This document shows positions 1 to 8,398 of a stretch of 64,000 bases of DNA, in pieces. The position numbers and the translations under genes were made by a program. This DNA is from an uncultured Clostridium sp. GTDB taxonomy: Bacteria > Bacillota > Clostridia > Lachnospirales > Lachnospiraceae. The DNA is taken from assembly GCA_934438135.1 (NCBI GenBank), contig CAKSBP010000017.1, positions 1-64,000 of the forward strand, in the 5' to 3' direction. Numbering within the stretch: position 1 is the first letter of the stretch; the number at the start of each line of letters is the position of its first letter. The notes under the pieces were generated by a model that saw only the letters and a program-made list of their open reading frames with translations, was not told the DNA's origin and did no database searches.

Positions 1-57
1 ATAACAAAAATCGCTGCAATCCAGCAAATACAATGGATACAGCGATTTTTTGTTTTT
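1..57 (+). terminator. Rho-independent terminator of an upstream gene
   Basis: The arms AAAAATCGCTG and CAGCGATTTTT face each other across a loop of about 23 nt and a T-rich run follows. It most likely ends a gene lying before the window. Confidence 0.65.
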
Positions 58-238
58 AGAACTGTCAAAGACGGGATAGTAGTACAAACTATCTATTCTG
101 TCAACAAGTTATACAAAAAAATACGATAGACAGGAGAGAAAATTTTGTTAATTACAATGGAGATATTACCAGTAATAAATAATTTAGTCGAAGCATAGAA
201 TAAAAATGAAATCATAAGGAAAAAAGGAGTGAAAAAAC

Positions 239-403
239 ATGCATGAAGCAACAAAACGTGAATTAGAGGCATTATTTGAAAAGGAAGAGAACTATGAATT
301 TAACAGTGTGACCAATAAAACAGAGGTGGAAAATCAGAATCAGGAACATAATGCCAAGAAGGAAAATTTCCATGGATCCAGCAGAATGTATAAGCATAGA
401 TAA
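239..403 (+). CDS. Small hypothetical protein, 54 aa
   Basis: This short open frame begins with ATG eight bases after a good Shine-Dalgarno (AAGGAG near 224-229) and ends in TAA. The product is very hydrophilic: the first third is rich in Glu, Lys and Leu and could form a helix, and the rest is rich in Asn, Gln, Lys and His. There is no signal peptide, membrane segment or Cys. A terminator-like hairpin follows at once, so the gene looks like a complete monocistronic unit. I do not recognise the family. The ribosome-binding site and the terminator are the evidence that it is a gene. Confidence 0.5.
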   Translation: MHEATKRELEALFEKEENYEFNSVTNKTEVENQNQEHNAKKENFHGSSRMYKHR

Positions 404-420
404 TAGTAAAAAGCATAATC

Positions 421-470
421 GTCAGAAAGACTCTGCAAACAGCAGGTCTTCTGGCATTTTCTGTTTTTGG
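421..470 (+). terminator. Terminator after the small hypothetical gene
   Basis: An imperfect hairpin (CAGAAAGACTCTGC paired with GCAGGTCTTCTG) with a short loop is followed by a T-rich stretch. It separates the small gene from pyrC. Confidence 0.6.
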
Positions 471-543
471 GAATGTACGGCATTGGCTATTTACATAATA
501 GAAGGTCATGTGCTAGACTTATTCTGAACAAAGGAGGATAGCT

Positions 544-1809
544 ATGATTTTAGTAAAAAACGGCATGGTAGTGGATATTGAAAAAGAAAAAGTAATATCT
601 GTAGATTTGGTAATCAAAGAGGGGCGAATAGAAGAAATGGGAACGGGATTTGAAGAATCCGGTTTTGAACAGGTAATTGATGCAAAGGGAATGTATGTTG
701 CACCAGGACTTATAGATGTGCATGTACATTTCAGGGATCCAGGATTTACTTATAAAGAGGATATTATAACGGGTGCAGATGCAGCGAAAAAAGGTGGATT
801 TACTACAGTTGTTATGATGGCAAATACAAAACCAGTCATAGATAATGTAGAGACACTTCAGTACGTGCTGGAAAAAGGAAAGAAAACCGGAATCCATGTA
901 CTTCCATGTGCATCTATAAGCCTTGGCATGTCTGGAGAACAGAGTACACAAATGAAAGAATTAAAGGCCGCAGGTGCAGTGGGATTTACGGATGATGGAA
1001 TTCCATTGATGGATGAACTTCTGGTAAAGCGGGCAATGGAAGAAGCAAAGCAGCTGGATGTTCCATTGAGTTTTCATGAAGAAGATCCTGCATTTATCAA
1101 AGATAGCGGCATAAATGCAGGGGAAATTTCTAAAAAATTAGGACTTGGTGGTGCGTCTGCATTGGCTGAAGAAGTTCTGACAGCAAGAGATGGACTTTTG
1201 GCACTTCATACGGGCTGTACTGTAAATATTCAGCATATCAGTTCAAAACATTCCGTAGAATTGGTAAGATTATACAAAAAGCTGGGGGCAGATTTGCATG
1301 CAGAAGCCACTCCACATCATTTTACCTTAGATGAAAGTGCCATATTGAAATATGGAACCTTAGCGAAAATGAATCCTCCTCTTCGAACGAAAGAAGACAG
1401 AGATGCAATTATCGAAGGACTGAAGGATGGAACCATTGATCTGATTGCCACCGATCATGCACCACACAGCCAGAAAGAAAAAGAATGGGAATTTACTAAA
1501 GCACCAAGCGGTATTATCGGACTGGAAACATCTTTGGCACTTGGCATTACCAGTCTTGTAAAACCAGGTCATTTAACCATTCCACAGCTGATTAAGAAAA
1601 TGAGTTATAATCCGGCAAAACTCTACCGCATGGAATCACCAATCCTAAAACCGGGAAAACCAGCCGATTTGGTCATTTTCTCCGCTGATGAAAAAGAAAA
1701 ATTGGATACTTTCGTATCCAAAGCATCCAATACACCATTTATAGGCACAGAACTGTATGGAAAGGTTTATTATACAATATGTAACGGGAAAGTAGTTTAT
1801 CAAGGATAA
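544..1809 (+). CDS. pyrC: Dihydroorotase
   Basis: PyrC catalyses the reversible cyclisation of carbamoyl-aspartate to dihydroorotate, the third step of de novo pyrimidine synthesis. The 421-residue length fits the bacterial class I enzyme. The metal-binding HVHFRDPG motif lies near residues 60-67, and later His residues (SFHEEDP, IQHISS) and the ATDHAPH motif near residue 304 complete the amidohydrolase active site. The start follows a strong AAAGGAGG. Unusually for pyrimidine genes it stands alone, with terminators on both sides and no other pyr gene in the window. Confidence 0.95.
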   Translation: MILVKNGMVVDIEKEKVISVDLVIKEGRIEEMGTGFEESGFEQVIDAKGMYVAPGLIDVHVHFRDPGFTYKEDIITGADAAKKGGFTTVVMMANTKPVIDNVETLQYVLEKGKKTGIHVLPCASISLGMSGEQSTQMKELKAAGAVGFTDDGIPLMDELLVKRAMEEAKQLDVPLSFHEEDPAFIKDSGINAGEISKKLGLGGASALAEEVLTARDGLLALHTGCTVNIQHISSKHSVELVRLYKKLGADLHAEATPHHFTLDESAILKYGTLAKMNPPLRTKEDRDAIIEGLKDGTIDLIATDHAPHSQKEKEWEFTKAPSGIIGLETSLALGITSLVKPGHLTIPQLIKKMSYNPAKLYRMESPILKPGKPADLVIFSADEKEKLDTFVSKASNTPFIGTELYGKVYYTICNGKVVYQG

Positions 1810-1838
1810 AATGTAAGTAGAAATAAAGAAAATATTAT

Positions 1839-1892
1839 AGAGCAGGTGTAGGAAATCCAGTATTTTCAGCCTGCTCTGTTTTTTCTGTTTTC
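1839..1892 (+). terminator. Terminator after pyrC
   Basis: AGAGCAGG and CCTGCTCT form an 8-bp perfect stem around a 23-nt loop and are followed by a T run. It lies between the convergent pyrC and permease genes. Confidence 0.75.
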
Positions 1893-1908
1893 TACTTACA
1901 AATTGTCT

Positions 1909-3255
1909 CTATTCACATACAACATTGTCACGATTTGGATTTTTCTTCTGATAAAAAAACGCCCCCGCCATAATCGAATAGCAGATTACCAGATATAATG
2001 GAAACATAGGATTTGTAATGCTTCCTGAAAAAATAATCAGAGAACCTACAGATGCCAGAACCGGAATAACATACCCTTTCCAGAATCCTTTAATCTCTCC
2101 ACGTTTCGCCATTTTCATAACTGTAATATATAGAATAATGTAATTTAGATAGCTGACACAAATTGCAATTTCTGACACGTCTCCGTTCATGCCTATTTCC
2201 TGAGTTACAAAATGAAGCATGCACCATACCAATGAAATGATAAAAGCAAAGAGTGACGAATGATAAAAAGCAGAAGGTGAATCCTCATCTTTTAGTTTTT
2301 CCGCAAATGGAAGCATTCCACGTGCTGCCATAGAGGATGGAAGACGAATAAATCCAAGAATCAGTCCGTTAATTGTTCCCAATACAGAGATGACAATGAA
2401 AACTAAAACAATTTTTGCACCTACTGCACCAAATAAAAGATTTGATGCAACATAAACACTGTCATTTCCATGAGCCAAAACCGCATCTGTTCCAATTAAT
2501 GAAGTAATCCCTACGAAATAAGCAATGTAGGCAATTAATACAATAAAGGGAGCAATTGTCAGTGCCAGCGGAAGATTTTTTCGGCTGTTTTTGATTTCAT
2601 GTGAAATACTTGTCGATACAATCCAGCCATCGAAGGAAAAGGCAATTGGTGCAAAAGCAGTTAAAAAGCCAAGTCCTTTCATAGATGTACGAACGGTGGA
2701 TATATCATGGGAAAGAATAGATTCAGGTTTTCCCCAGATAAATCCAACGACTGCCATTACAATCAAAGGAATCAGTTTGATAAACATAGAGGCATTCTGG
2801 AAGAGACCACCTAGGCGTTTTGACAGCATATTCATAATAAATAAAACTATCATAACAAAAAATCCTATAATGGACCATGTTTTATTACTGCCGGCAATAC
2901 CGAACAGCTGGCAGAGATACATACCAGCTACCCATGACACGACTGCAATCAAAGATGGCAGATATAAAAACAGTTGAAACCACCCAAAGGCACAAGCTGT
3001 TTCTTTATTGATAAATTCTTCCGCATAGGCAATGATGCCACCAGATTTATCTGTTTTCATAGCAAGCTGCGATACAGTCAATGAGCCAAATACAATGGCG
3101 AACGATGCAACACAGAAAATCAGGATACCAAGGAGCATGTTCCCTTTGGTATAGAGCAGAATATCATCTGCTTTAAAAAAGATACCAGAGCCGATTACAA
3201 TACCAGTAATCATGCAAATCGCAGTAATAAGACCGTATTTTGTCTGTTTCATCAT
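1909..3255 (-). CDS. APC-superfamily amino-acid permease
   Basis: This 448-residue integral membrane protein has about twelve hydrophobic segments. The first carries the APC signature GIVIGSGIFF (near residues 18-27), in which the broken helix binds the substrate amino group. Overall it resembles the SteT/YfnA-type amino-acid transporters and exchangers. The substrate cannot be read from sequence. The gene is monocistronic, convergent with pyrC and divergent from the lipoprotein gene, and offers no context for its substrate. Confidence 0.85.
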   Translation of the reverse strand: MMKQTKYGLITAICMITGIVIGSGIFFKADDILLYTKGNMLLGILIFCVASFAIVFGSLTVSQLAMKTDKSGGIIAYAEEFINKETACAFGWFQLFLYLPSLIAVVSWVAGMYLCQLFGIAGSNKTWSIIGFFVMIVLFIMNMLSKRLGGLFQNASMFIKLIPLIVMAVVGFIWGKPESILSHDISTVRTSMKGLGFLTAFAPIAFSFDGWIVSTSISHEIKNSRKNLPLALTIAPFIVLIAYIAYFVGITSLIGTDAVLAHGNDSVYVASNLLFGAVGAKIVLVFIVISVLGTINGLILGFIRLPSSMAARGMLPFAEKLKDEDSPSAFYHSSLFAFIISLVWCMLHFVTQEIGMNGDVSEIAICVSYLNYIILYITVMKMAKRGEIKGFWKGYVIPVLASVGSLIIFSGSITNPMFPLYLVICYSIMAGAFFYQKKNPNRDNVVCE

Positions 3256-3404
3256 AAGTATATCCTTCCAAAGTTTAATTTTGCAAACTTAATGTAGTAC
3301 GATTTTAACACGTCAAACTGTTAAAGACAAATGAAAAATTTACCATCTACTTCAGAAGAAAAACGGCGAAAATGTGAAATTAATATGAACTATTGAGTGA
3401 ATAG

Positions 3405-3433
3405 TTGTATTGAAAACATTATGTTGCTATAAT
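3405..3433 (+). promoter_or_regulatory. Probable sigma-A promoter of the beta-helix lipoprotein gene
   Basis: TTGTAT (3405-3410) and TATAAT (3428-3433) are 17 bp apart. The implied leader of about 75 nt contains a small hairpin (ACGGG-ATGATG-CCCGT, about 3448-3463) and a TTCAC/GTGAA pairing before the AAGGGGG ribosome-binding site. Confidence 0.6.
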
Positions 3434-3513
3434 TATCCATATACAGTACGGGATGATGCCCGTTTTCACTATTAATTAATCGAGTGGTGTGAACTGCCAA
3501 GGGGGTTTCATAA

Positions 3514-5331
3514 ATGAAAATTAAACAAAAACTGATGATTCTAATGTGCATCAGTGCAATACTTTTTAGCGGATGTGATAATTCAGCTTTAAAGTCAGGG
3601 TATGGAGATGACAAGGGCGAGCAGGTGCAGAGTGAAAGCCAGCAGCAGGTACCGGCAGTCCAGGTGAATGATGTAGCAGAACTGACAAATGATAGTTTTG
3701 ATGAAAAAGATATGACCGATACTTATCAGGACTCCAATGCTTCTAAGATTTCATTTTCTGGAAGCGGTGCACAAACAGATGGTGAAGGTGTAAAAGCAGA
3801 TGGAGGTACGGTGACGATTTCCAAAGCTGGAACATATATAGTATCTGGTAAGATATCCGATGGACAGATTGTTGTAGATGCCAAGGACAAGGATGTTGTT
3901 CAAATTGTATTAAATAATGCAGAGATTACCAGTAAAAAAAACAGTGCAGTTTATGTGAAAAATGCAGAGAAAACAATTATTACGCTGGCAGAAGGAAGCA
4001 AGAATACGTTGACGGATGCGAAGAAATATACATATGGTAATAAGAAAGATACTTATGAGGGTGCCATTTTCTGTGAAAGCAATTTATCCATAAATGGAAA
4101 CGGACAGGTGATTGTGAAAGCAAATCACGGAAATGGTATTTCCAGCAGTAAGGATTTAAAAATTGCCGCTGGTATTTTTAACATAACAAGTGAAAAAGAT
4201 GGTATTTACGCTGCAGAAGGGATTTCTATTAAGAATGGTTCTTATATTGTCAATGCCGGTGGTAATGGTATGGCTGCCGGAACAAAAGATAAGAATAAAG
4301 GGTTCGTTGGGATTGAGTGTGGAAACTTTACTGTAACTTCTGGAAACGATAGTATTTGTACATGTGGAAACGTTTACATTATAAACGGAAGTTTTACAGC
4401 AACAGCAGGATCTGGCAGCATATTATCCAGTGACAGCAAGAAGTGGGGAAAATGGAGTGATGGAACTTCAGCTAAAGGAATATCAGCAGGAGGAACATTA
4501 GAAATCTATGGTGGTGCCATGAATTTAGATACATCAGATGATGCGGTTTCTGCAGCCAAAGGAATTAACATTTATACTGGAAGCGTTAATATTACCTCTG
4601 GAGATGATGGAATCGTAACTGGTGGGCAGGCTGTAATTTCAGGAGGAAGTGTGAATATTTCCAATTCCTATGAAGGTCTGATTGCAGGTGGTGCTTCCTT
4701 TAAGAGTGGTTATATGAGCATTATTAGTAAAGATGATGGCATTAATATTGGAGGGGGAAATGATAACTCTGTTTCTAAACGTCCTGGTAAAAATGATTTA
4801 GATATGTCAACAGATAATCAGGTTTCCATTGAATCTGCATTTTTAAATATTGTGTCTGAAGGCGATGGAATGGATGTAAAAGGCGATATAAAGATAACGA
4901 GTGGTTCCGTGCAGATTTTTGCTTCCGATAATGGAAAAGATGCTATTTTGGAATGCAGTGGAAAAGCAGAAGTAGATGGAGGAAACTTTATTGGAACCAG
5001 CAGTGAAAACGATGGAACTACTTTGTCGGATTCATCCAAACAGAATATTGCAGTATTAAATTATAAGAAGGAACAATCTGAGAAGTCAGTTGCTTATTTG
5101 GAAGATACGCAGCAGAAAGTTTTGTTAAGTGCAGCACCAATGAAGAAATTTAGTTATGTTGTAGTTTCTAAGCCGGAATTGAAAGGCAGTTCAATTGTCA
5201 GCTGGTATAAGGCACAAGCAAAGGGAAATAGTACAGCAAGCGGAGAAATTGGTGCAGATGCGGTACAAAAAGATAAGAAGTTAAATGATTTTACTGTGAA
5301 ATCTGGAATCAATCAAGTAGAAGAAAAATAA
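3514..5331 (+). CDS. Carbohydrate-binding-domain lipoprotein (Cthe_2159/DUF4353-like beta-helix)
   Basis: This 605-residue protein has a lipoprotein signal peptide: Lys residues, a hydrophobic core and a lipobox ending LFSGC with Cys21 as the lipidation site. It should therefore be anchored to the outer face of the membrane. The body is a long array of irregular repeats (SGKISDG, GNGISSSKD, SEKDGIY, SGDDGIV, SKDDGIN, SEGDGMD) with regularly placed Gly, Asn and Asp-Gly turns, typical of a right-handed parallel beta-helix. The family is represented by C. thermocellum Cthe_2159, which binds acidic polysaccharide and calcium. The ligand here is unknown. The start follows AAGGGGG. Confidence 0.8.
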   Translation: MKIKQKLMILMCISAILFSGCDNSALKSGYGDDKGEQVQSESQQQVPAVQVNDVAELTNDSFDEKDMTDTYQDSNASKISFSGSGAQTDGEGVKADGGTVTISKAGTYIVSGKISDGQIVVDAKDKDVVQIVLNNAEITSKKNSAVYVKNAEKTIITLAEGSKNTLTDAKKYTYGNKKDTYEGAIFCESNLSINGNGQVIVKANHGNGISSSKDLKIAAGIFNITSEKDGIYAAEGISIKNGSYIVNAGGNGMAAGTKDKNKGFVGIECGNFTVTSGNDSICTCGNVYIINGSFTATAGSGSILSSDSKKWGKWSDGTSAKGISAGGTLEIYGGAMNLDTSDDAVSAAKGINIYTGSVNITSGDDGIVTGGQAVISGGSVNISNSYEGLIAGGASFKSGYMSIISKDDGINIGGGNDNSVSKRPGKNDLDMSTDNQVSIESAFLNIVSEGDGMDVKGDIKITSGSVQIFASDNGKDAILECSGKAEVDGGNFIGTSSENDGTTLSDSSKQNIAVLNYKKEQSEKSVAYLEDTQQKVLLSAAPMKKFSYVVVSKPELKGSSIVSWYKAQAKGNSTASGEIGADAVQKDKKLNDFTVKSGINQVEEK

Positions 5332-5357
5332 AACTTACTATTTGAGAAAAATGTGAT

Positions 5358-5383
5358 GGGGCGTACAGAGTGGTGTGCGCCCT
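5358..5383 (+). terminator. Hairpin after the lipoprotein gene
   Basis: GGGGCGTACA and TGTGCGCCCT form a GC-rich stem with a 6-nt loop shortly after the stop codon. There is no T run, so it may be a weak terminator or an RNA-stabilising hairpin. Confidence 0.45.
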
Positions 5384-5500
5384 GCCTGTCTGTGATGATT
5401 TGGCGGAATGCTTATTATAGTAACACAGTTCTATTTTATTTTTGTTTTTATTTTTTATTAAATTATTATATAATGGAAAAAGTGCTAGGGAGGTGATTGT

Positions 5501-5731
5501 ATGGAGAAAATTCAGCTGATGCTGGATTCTGTGGAAAAGGTAAGAGAGTTTTCCAATGCAGCAGCCCGGGTCAAATGTAATTTTGATTTGAAGTCAGGAA
5601 GATATATTGTTGATGGAAAATCTATTATGGGAATTTTTAGTCTGGATCTTACCAAACCTGTTGAAGTATTACCAGCAAGCGAAGGGGAGAAGAAAGAACT
5701 GCTGGAAGCATTTCATGAGTTTATAAAATAA
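5501..5731 (+). CDS. HPr-like protein lacking the catalytic histidine (Crh-like)
   Basis: The 76-residue product has the HPr fold length and the conserved KSIMGIFSL segment in which HPr carries its regulatory Ser46 (Ser41 here). The catalytic-loop region, normally GIHARPA with the phosphorylated His15, is replaced by a stretch around VREFSNAA with no His. It therefore cannot relay phosphate from enzyme I, but could be phosphorylated by HPr kinase, as Bacillus Crh is. A role in carbon-catabolite signalling is inferred. The start follows GGGAGGTG, a TATAAT box lies upstream (5469-5474) and a terminator follows. Confidence 0.75.
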   Translation: MEKIQLMLDSVEKVREFSNAAARVKCNFDLKSGRYIVDGKSIMGIFSLDLTKPVEVLPASEGEKKELLEAFHEFIK

Positions 5732-5741
5732 ATTTCCATAA

Positions 5742-5775
5742 AATAAGGGTGGGGTGTTTACTCCACCCTTTAAAA
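5742..5775 (+). terminator. Terminator after the Crh-like gene
   Basis: AAGGGTGGGG and CTCCACCCTT form a strong stem with a 6-nt loop, followed by TTAAAATTTG. Confidence 0.65.
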
Positions 5776-5833
5776 TTTGTATAATAGAGATTATAATTGT
5801 AGTTTTTGGAGAAATGGTAAAAGGAGCGGGCAA

Positions 5834-6361
5834 ATGGCAGAATATTTGGTTATAGTCGATATGCAGAATGATTTTATTACAGGAAGTCTTGGAACAAAAG
5901 AGGCGGTGCAGATTGTAAAACCTCTGTTGGAAAAAACCAGGGAGTTTCCCGGTACCGTTTTGTTTACGAGAGATACCCACGCTGAAAATTATCTGAATAC
6001 CCAGGAGGGAAGAAAACTCCCAGTTATTCACTGTGTGAAAGATACTAAGGGATGGGAGTTGGAATCATCTTTGGAACTGTTTCGCAGAGAGAAGAAGTGT
6101 CTGGTATTTGATAAGCCTTCGTTTAGTTCCATTGAACTGGCAGAATATTTAAAAGAGCAGGAAAAGGAAGAACGGATTGAGAAAATCAGCCTCGCAGGTC
6201 TTTGTACGGATATCTGCGTTATTAGTAATGCCATGATTTTAAAGGCATATTTTCCAGAAACAGAAGTGGCTGTGTTAAAAGAATTCTGTGCAGGTGTAAC
6301 ACCAGAAAGCCATGAAAATGCACTGAAAGCTATGAAAATGTGTCAGATAACAGTGCAGTAA
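5834..6361 (+). CDS. Isochorismatase-family cysteine hydrolase (nicotinamidase-like)
   Basis: The 175-residue product has the cysteine-hydrolase fold. VDMQNDF near the N-terminus supplies the catalytic Asp, and GLCTDICVIS supplies the nucleophilic Cys. RDTHAENY and VIHCVKDTKGWEL resemble the metal-binding and substrate-pocket part of nicotinamidase PncA, so nicotinamide deamidation in NAD salvage is the best guess. ATG 5834 is preferred over an upstream in-frame ATG because AAAAGGAG lies just before it. The next two genes follow within 30 nt each, suggesting an operon with the MYG1-like and GtrA genes. Confidence 0.8.
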   Translation: MAEYLVIVDMQNDFITGSLGTKEAVQIVKPLLEKTREFPGTVLFTRDTHAENYLNTQEGRKLPVIHCVKDTKGWELESSLELFRREKKCLVFDKPSFSSIELAEYLKEQEKEERIEKISLAGLCTDICVISNAMILKAYFPETEVAVLKEFCAGVTPESHENALKAMKMCQITVQ

Positions 6362-6381
6362 GCAGAAATAAGGAGCAGAAA

Positions 6382-7224
6382 ATGAAGAAATATATTGAGA
6401 TAGAGAAGGGATTTACCCATAGTGGGAAATTTCATGCAGATGATGTGTTTTCTACTGCATTGCTGCGAATCCTGAACCCAGAGTTTACGACAGAACGTGG
6501 TTTTGAAGTTCCGGAAGAGTTTGAGGGAATTGTATATGATATTGGTCTTGGGAGATTTGATCATCATCAGCAGAAACGCCGTGTCAGAGAAAATGGGATA
6601 CCATATGCTGCATTCGGACTTTTATGGGATGAATATGGAGCTCTTTTAGTAGGAGAAGAAGAAGCTGCACGCTTTGATGAAAAATTTATTCAGCCTTTGG
6701 ATCAGAATGATAATATGGGGACTCCCAATAGCATTGCCGAGATAATTTCTAAATTTAATCCACCTTGGGATTATGTGGTTTCTTCAGATAATGCATTTTT
6801 TGAGGCAGTGGATATGGCATATTTGATTCTGACGAAAGAAATTGAGAATATCAAAAGTATTAAACGAGCAAAAGACGTGGTTACCAAAGGAATCAATCAT
6901 GCAGAGAATGGCATTATGTATCTTGCACGGTCAGCACCTTGGAAGAAGTTTGTAAAAGAGTCAGAGGTGGATATTCAGTTTGTTGTATTTCCATCCAGCC
7001 GTGGCGGATATTGTGCTCAGGCAGTTTCAGATCCGGAAAATCCAGAACAGTTAAAGATTTCTTTTCCAGAAGAGTGGAGAGGAAAAGAGGCGGAACAACT
7101 GCCATCCATTAGTGGAGTTGAAACATTGAAATTCTGTCACAACAGCGGATTTCTGATTTCAGCCAATACAAAGAAAGATGCCATAAAAGCATGCAGACTT
7201 GCAAAAGCACTGGCAGAATCTTAA
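6382..7224 (+). CDS. MYG1-family (UPF0160) DHH-like phosphoesterase
   Basis: The 280-residue protein carries the MYG1 hallmarks: an N-terminal THSGKFHADDVFSTALLRIL block and IGLGRFDHHQ near residue 60. These His/Asp clusters resemble the metal site of DHH phosphoesterases. Eukaryotic MYG1 has been described as a 3'-5' RNA exonuclease; the bacterial role is not established. The C-terminal SSRGGYCAQAV and FCHNSGFL segments are also conserved in the family. I chose ATG 6382 because AGGAGC lies just upstream. It lies 20 nt after the cysteine hydrolase and 27 nt before the GtrA gene. Confidence 0.85.
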   Translation: MKKYIEIEKGFTHSGKFHADDVFSTALLRILNPEFTTERGFEVPEEFEGIVYDIGLGRFDHHQQKRRVRENGIPYAAFGLLWDEYGALLVGEEEAARFDEKFIQPLDQNDNMGTPNSIAEIISKFNPPWDYVVSSDNAFFEAVDMAYLILTKEIENIKSIKRAKDVVTKGINHAENGIMYLARSAPWKKFVKESEVDIQFVVFPSSRGGYCAQAVSDPENPEQLKISFPEEWRGKEAEQLPSISGVETLKFCHNSGFLISANTKKDAIKACRLAKALAES

Positions 7225-7251
7225 AAAATACAGGGGGATGGGGAAAGTAAG

Positions 7252-7674
7252 ATGAAACAATTAATTACACAGTTTTTAAAATTTGGAGTGGTTGGCGGAT
7301 TATCCTTTATCATCGATTATGGAGTTATGGTACTGTTAAAGGAAGTATTTGGTGTATATTATCTTGTAGCAGCCTTTATATCATTTTCCATATCAGTCGT
7401 ATTTAATTATGTCTGCAGCATGCATTATGTATTCGTCAGCCGCGAGGATATCAGCAAAAAAAGAGAGTTTATTATCTTTGTTATCTTAAGTGTAATCGGA
7501 CTTGGCATTAATGAACTGGTTATGTGGGCAACGGTAGATAAAATGCCGGTAGCCCAGATCCTTTCCATAGATAAGGACAAGGTGTATTTAATCGCCAAAT
7601 TAGCTGCTACGGTAGTTGTGACATTCTGGAATTTTGTTACACGAAAGATTTTTCTGGAAAAGAAAGAACAATAG
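7252..7674 (+). CDS. GtrA-family membrane protein
   Basis: The 140-residue protein has four hydrophobic segments and the GtrA N-terminal motif FLKFGVVGGLSFIIDYGVM. GtrA-family proteins are thought to help flip or transfer polyprenyl-phosphate-linked sugars, for example in cell-wall glycosylation. No glycosyltransferase lies beside it here, so its partner is unknown. GGGGGATGGGG provides the ribosome-binding site and a terminator closes the operon. Confidence 0.85.
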   Translation: MKQLITQFLKFGVVGGLSFIIDYGVMVLLKEVFGVYYLVAAFISFSISVVFNYVCSMHYVFVSREDISKKREFIIFVILSVIGLGINELVMWATVDKMPVAQILSIDKDKVYLIAKLAATVVVTFWNFVTRKIFLEKKEQ

Positions 7675-7683
7675 AGAATCAAT

Positions 7684-7716
7684 GAGGCCTGTCAAAACAG
7701 CGGGCCTCGTTTTTTA
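7684..7716 (+). terminator. Terminator after the GtrA gene
   Basis: GAGGCC and GGCCTC form a GC-rich stem around 13 nt, followed by GTTTTTTAT. Confidence 0.8.
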
Positions 7717-7743
7717 TCGGATAGAAAACTCCTGTTTTCTACT

Positions 7744-7771
7744 TTGCGTAGATAAGAAAATCTGGTATGAT
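7744..7771 (+). promoter_or_regulatory. Probable promoter of agrB
   Basis: TTGCGT (7744-7749) and TATGAT (7766-7771) are 16 bp apart. They lie between the terminator of the previous operon and the agrB ribosome-binding site AAGGAAGG. Confidence 0.6.
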
Positions 7772-7807
7772 AAGAGGAAAGATATAGAAAGGAAGGTGAG
7801 AAGCAGT

Positions 7808-8398
7808 ATGGACAAATGGATTAATAATATTGTCGGTAAAATGGTTGCAGATGGAACAATTGAAGCTGAAGATACAGAGATTTATGCGTTTGGTTTGAAA
7901 CAGGGAATTATCATGATTATCAACTATGTGTTAACAATTTTAATTGGTCTCATTATGCGCATGCCGATTGAGACACTGATTTTTATGGCAGTATATATAC
8001 CCATTCGTTCCTATGCAGGAGGTGTACATGCCAAAACCCAGCGAAGATGCTTTGTATATTCGAATCTGATTGTAGTTGCAATTCTGCTGGCAATCCGTTA
8101 TTTTGTACATAGCAGTATCATACTCTGTGGAATTTTATTATTTGCAGCCATAGTTGTTACATTACTGGCACCGGTAGAAGATAAAAATAAACCATTAGAT
8201 GAGGATGAAGTGAGAATATATGGAAGAAAAGCAAGATTAATGCTTTGTGGCTACCTTCTCCTGGCATTGGTTTGTATCTTTTTAAAATGGTGGATGCCTG
8301 CGGTTTCTATAGTACTTACACTGGGACTGATGGCAGTTGTATTGATTCTTGGTAAAATAAAAAATTACCGCTTGGATCAAGAAGCAGAAACATTATAG
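7808..8398 (+). CDS. agrB: AgrB-like peptide-processing membrane protease
   Basis: The 196-residue product is an AgrB-family integral membrane cysteine endopeptidase, which in staphylococci and clostridia cuts and cyclises the AgrD pro-peptide to make an autoinducer. The family signature RSYAGGVHAKTQRRC gives the catalytic His74 and Cys81, and several hydrophobic segments follow. ATG 7808 is chosen over longer frames because AAGGAAGG lies upstream and it aligns with family N-termini. No AgrD, AgrC or AgrA gene is found in the 130 nt upstream or before the convergent SDR gene, so the substrate must be encoded elsewhere or the gene is solitary. Confidence 0.88.
   Translation: MDKWINNIVGKMVADGTIEAEDTEIYAFGLKQGIIMIINYVLTILIGLIMRMPIETLIFMAVYIPIRSYAGGVHAKTQRRCFVYSNLIVVAILLAIRYFVHSSIILCGILLFAAIVVTLLAPVEDKNKPLDEDEVRIYGRKARLMLCGYLLLALVCIFLKWWMPAVSIVLTLGLMAVVLILGKIKNYRLDQEAETL

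Noticed and set aside
3441..3513. c-di-GMP riboswitch upstream of the lipoprotein gene
   Set aside because: Neither the GEMM-I core nor the class II core sequence is present; only generic hairpins are seen.
7675..7807. An agrD-like peptide gene upstream of agrB
   Set aside because: Only a terminator, a promoter and a ribosome-binding site are present; no short frame with a Cys-containing core fits.
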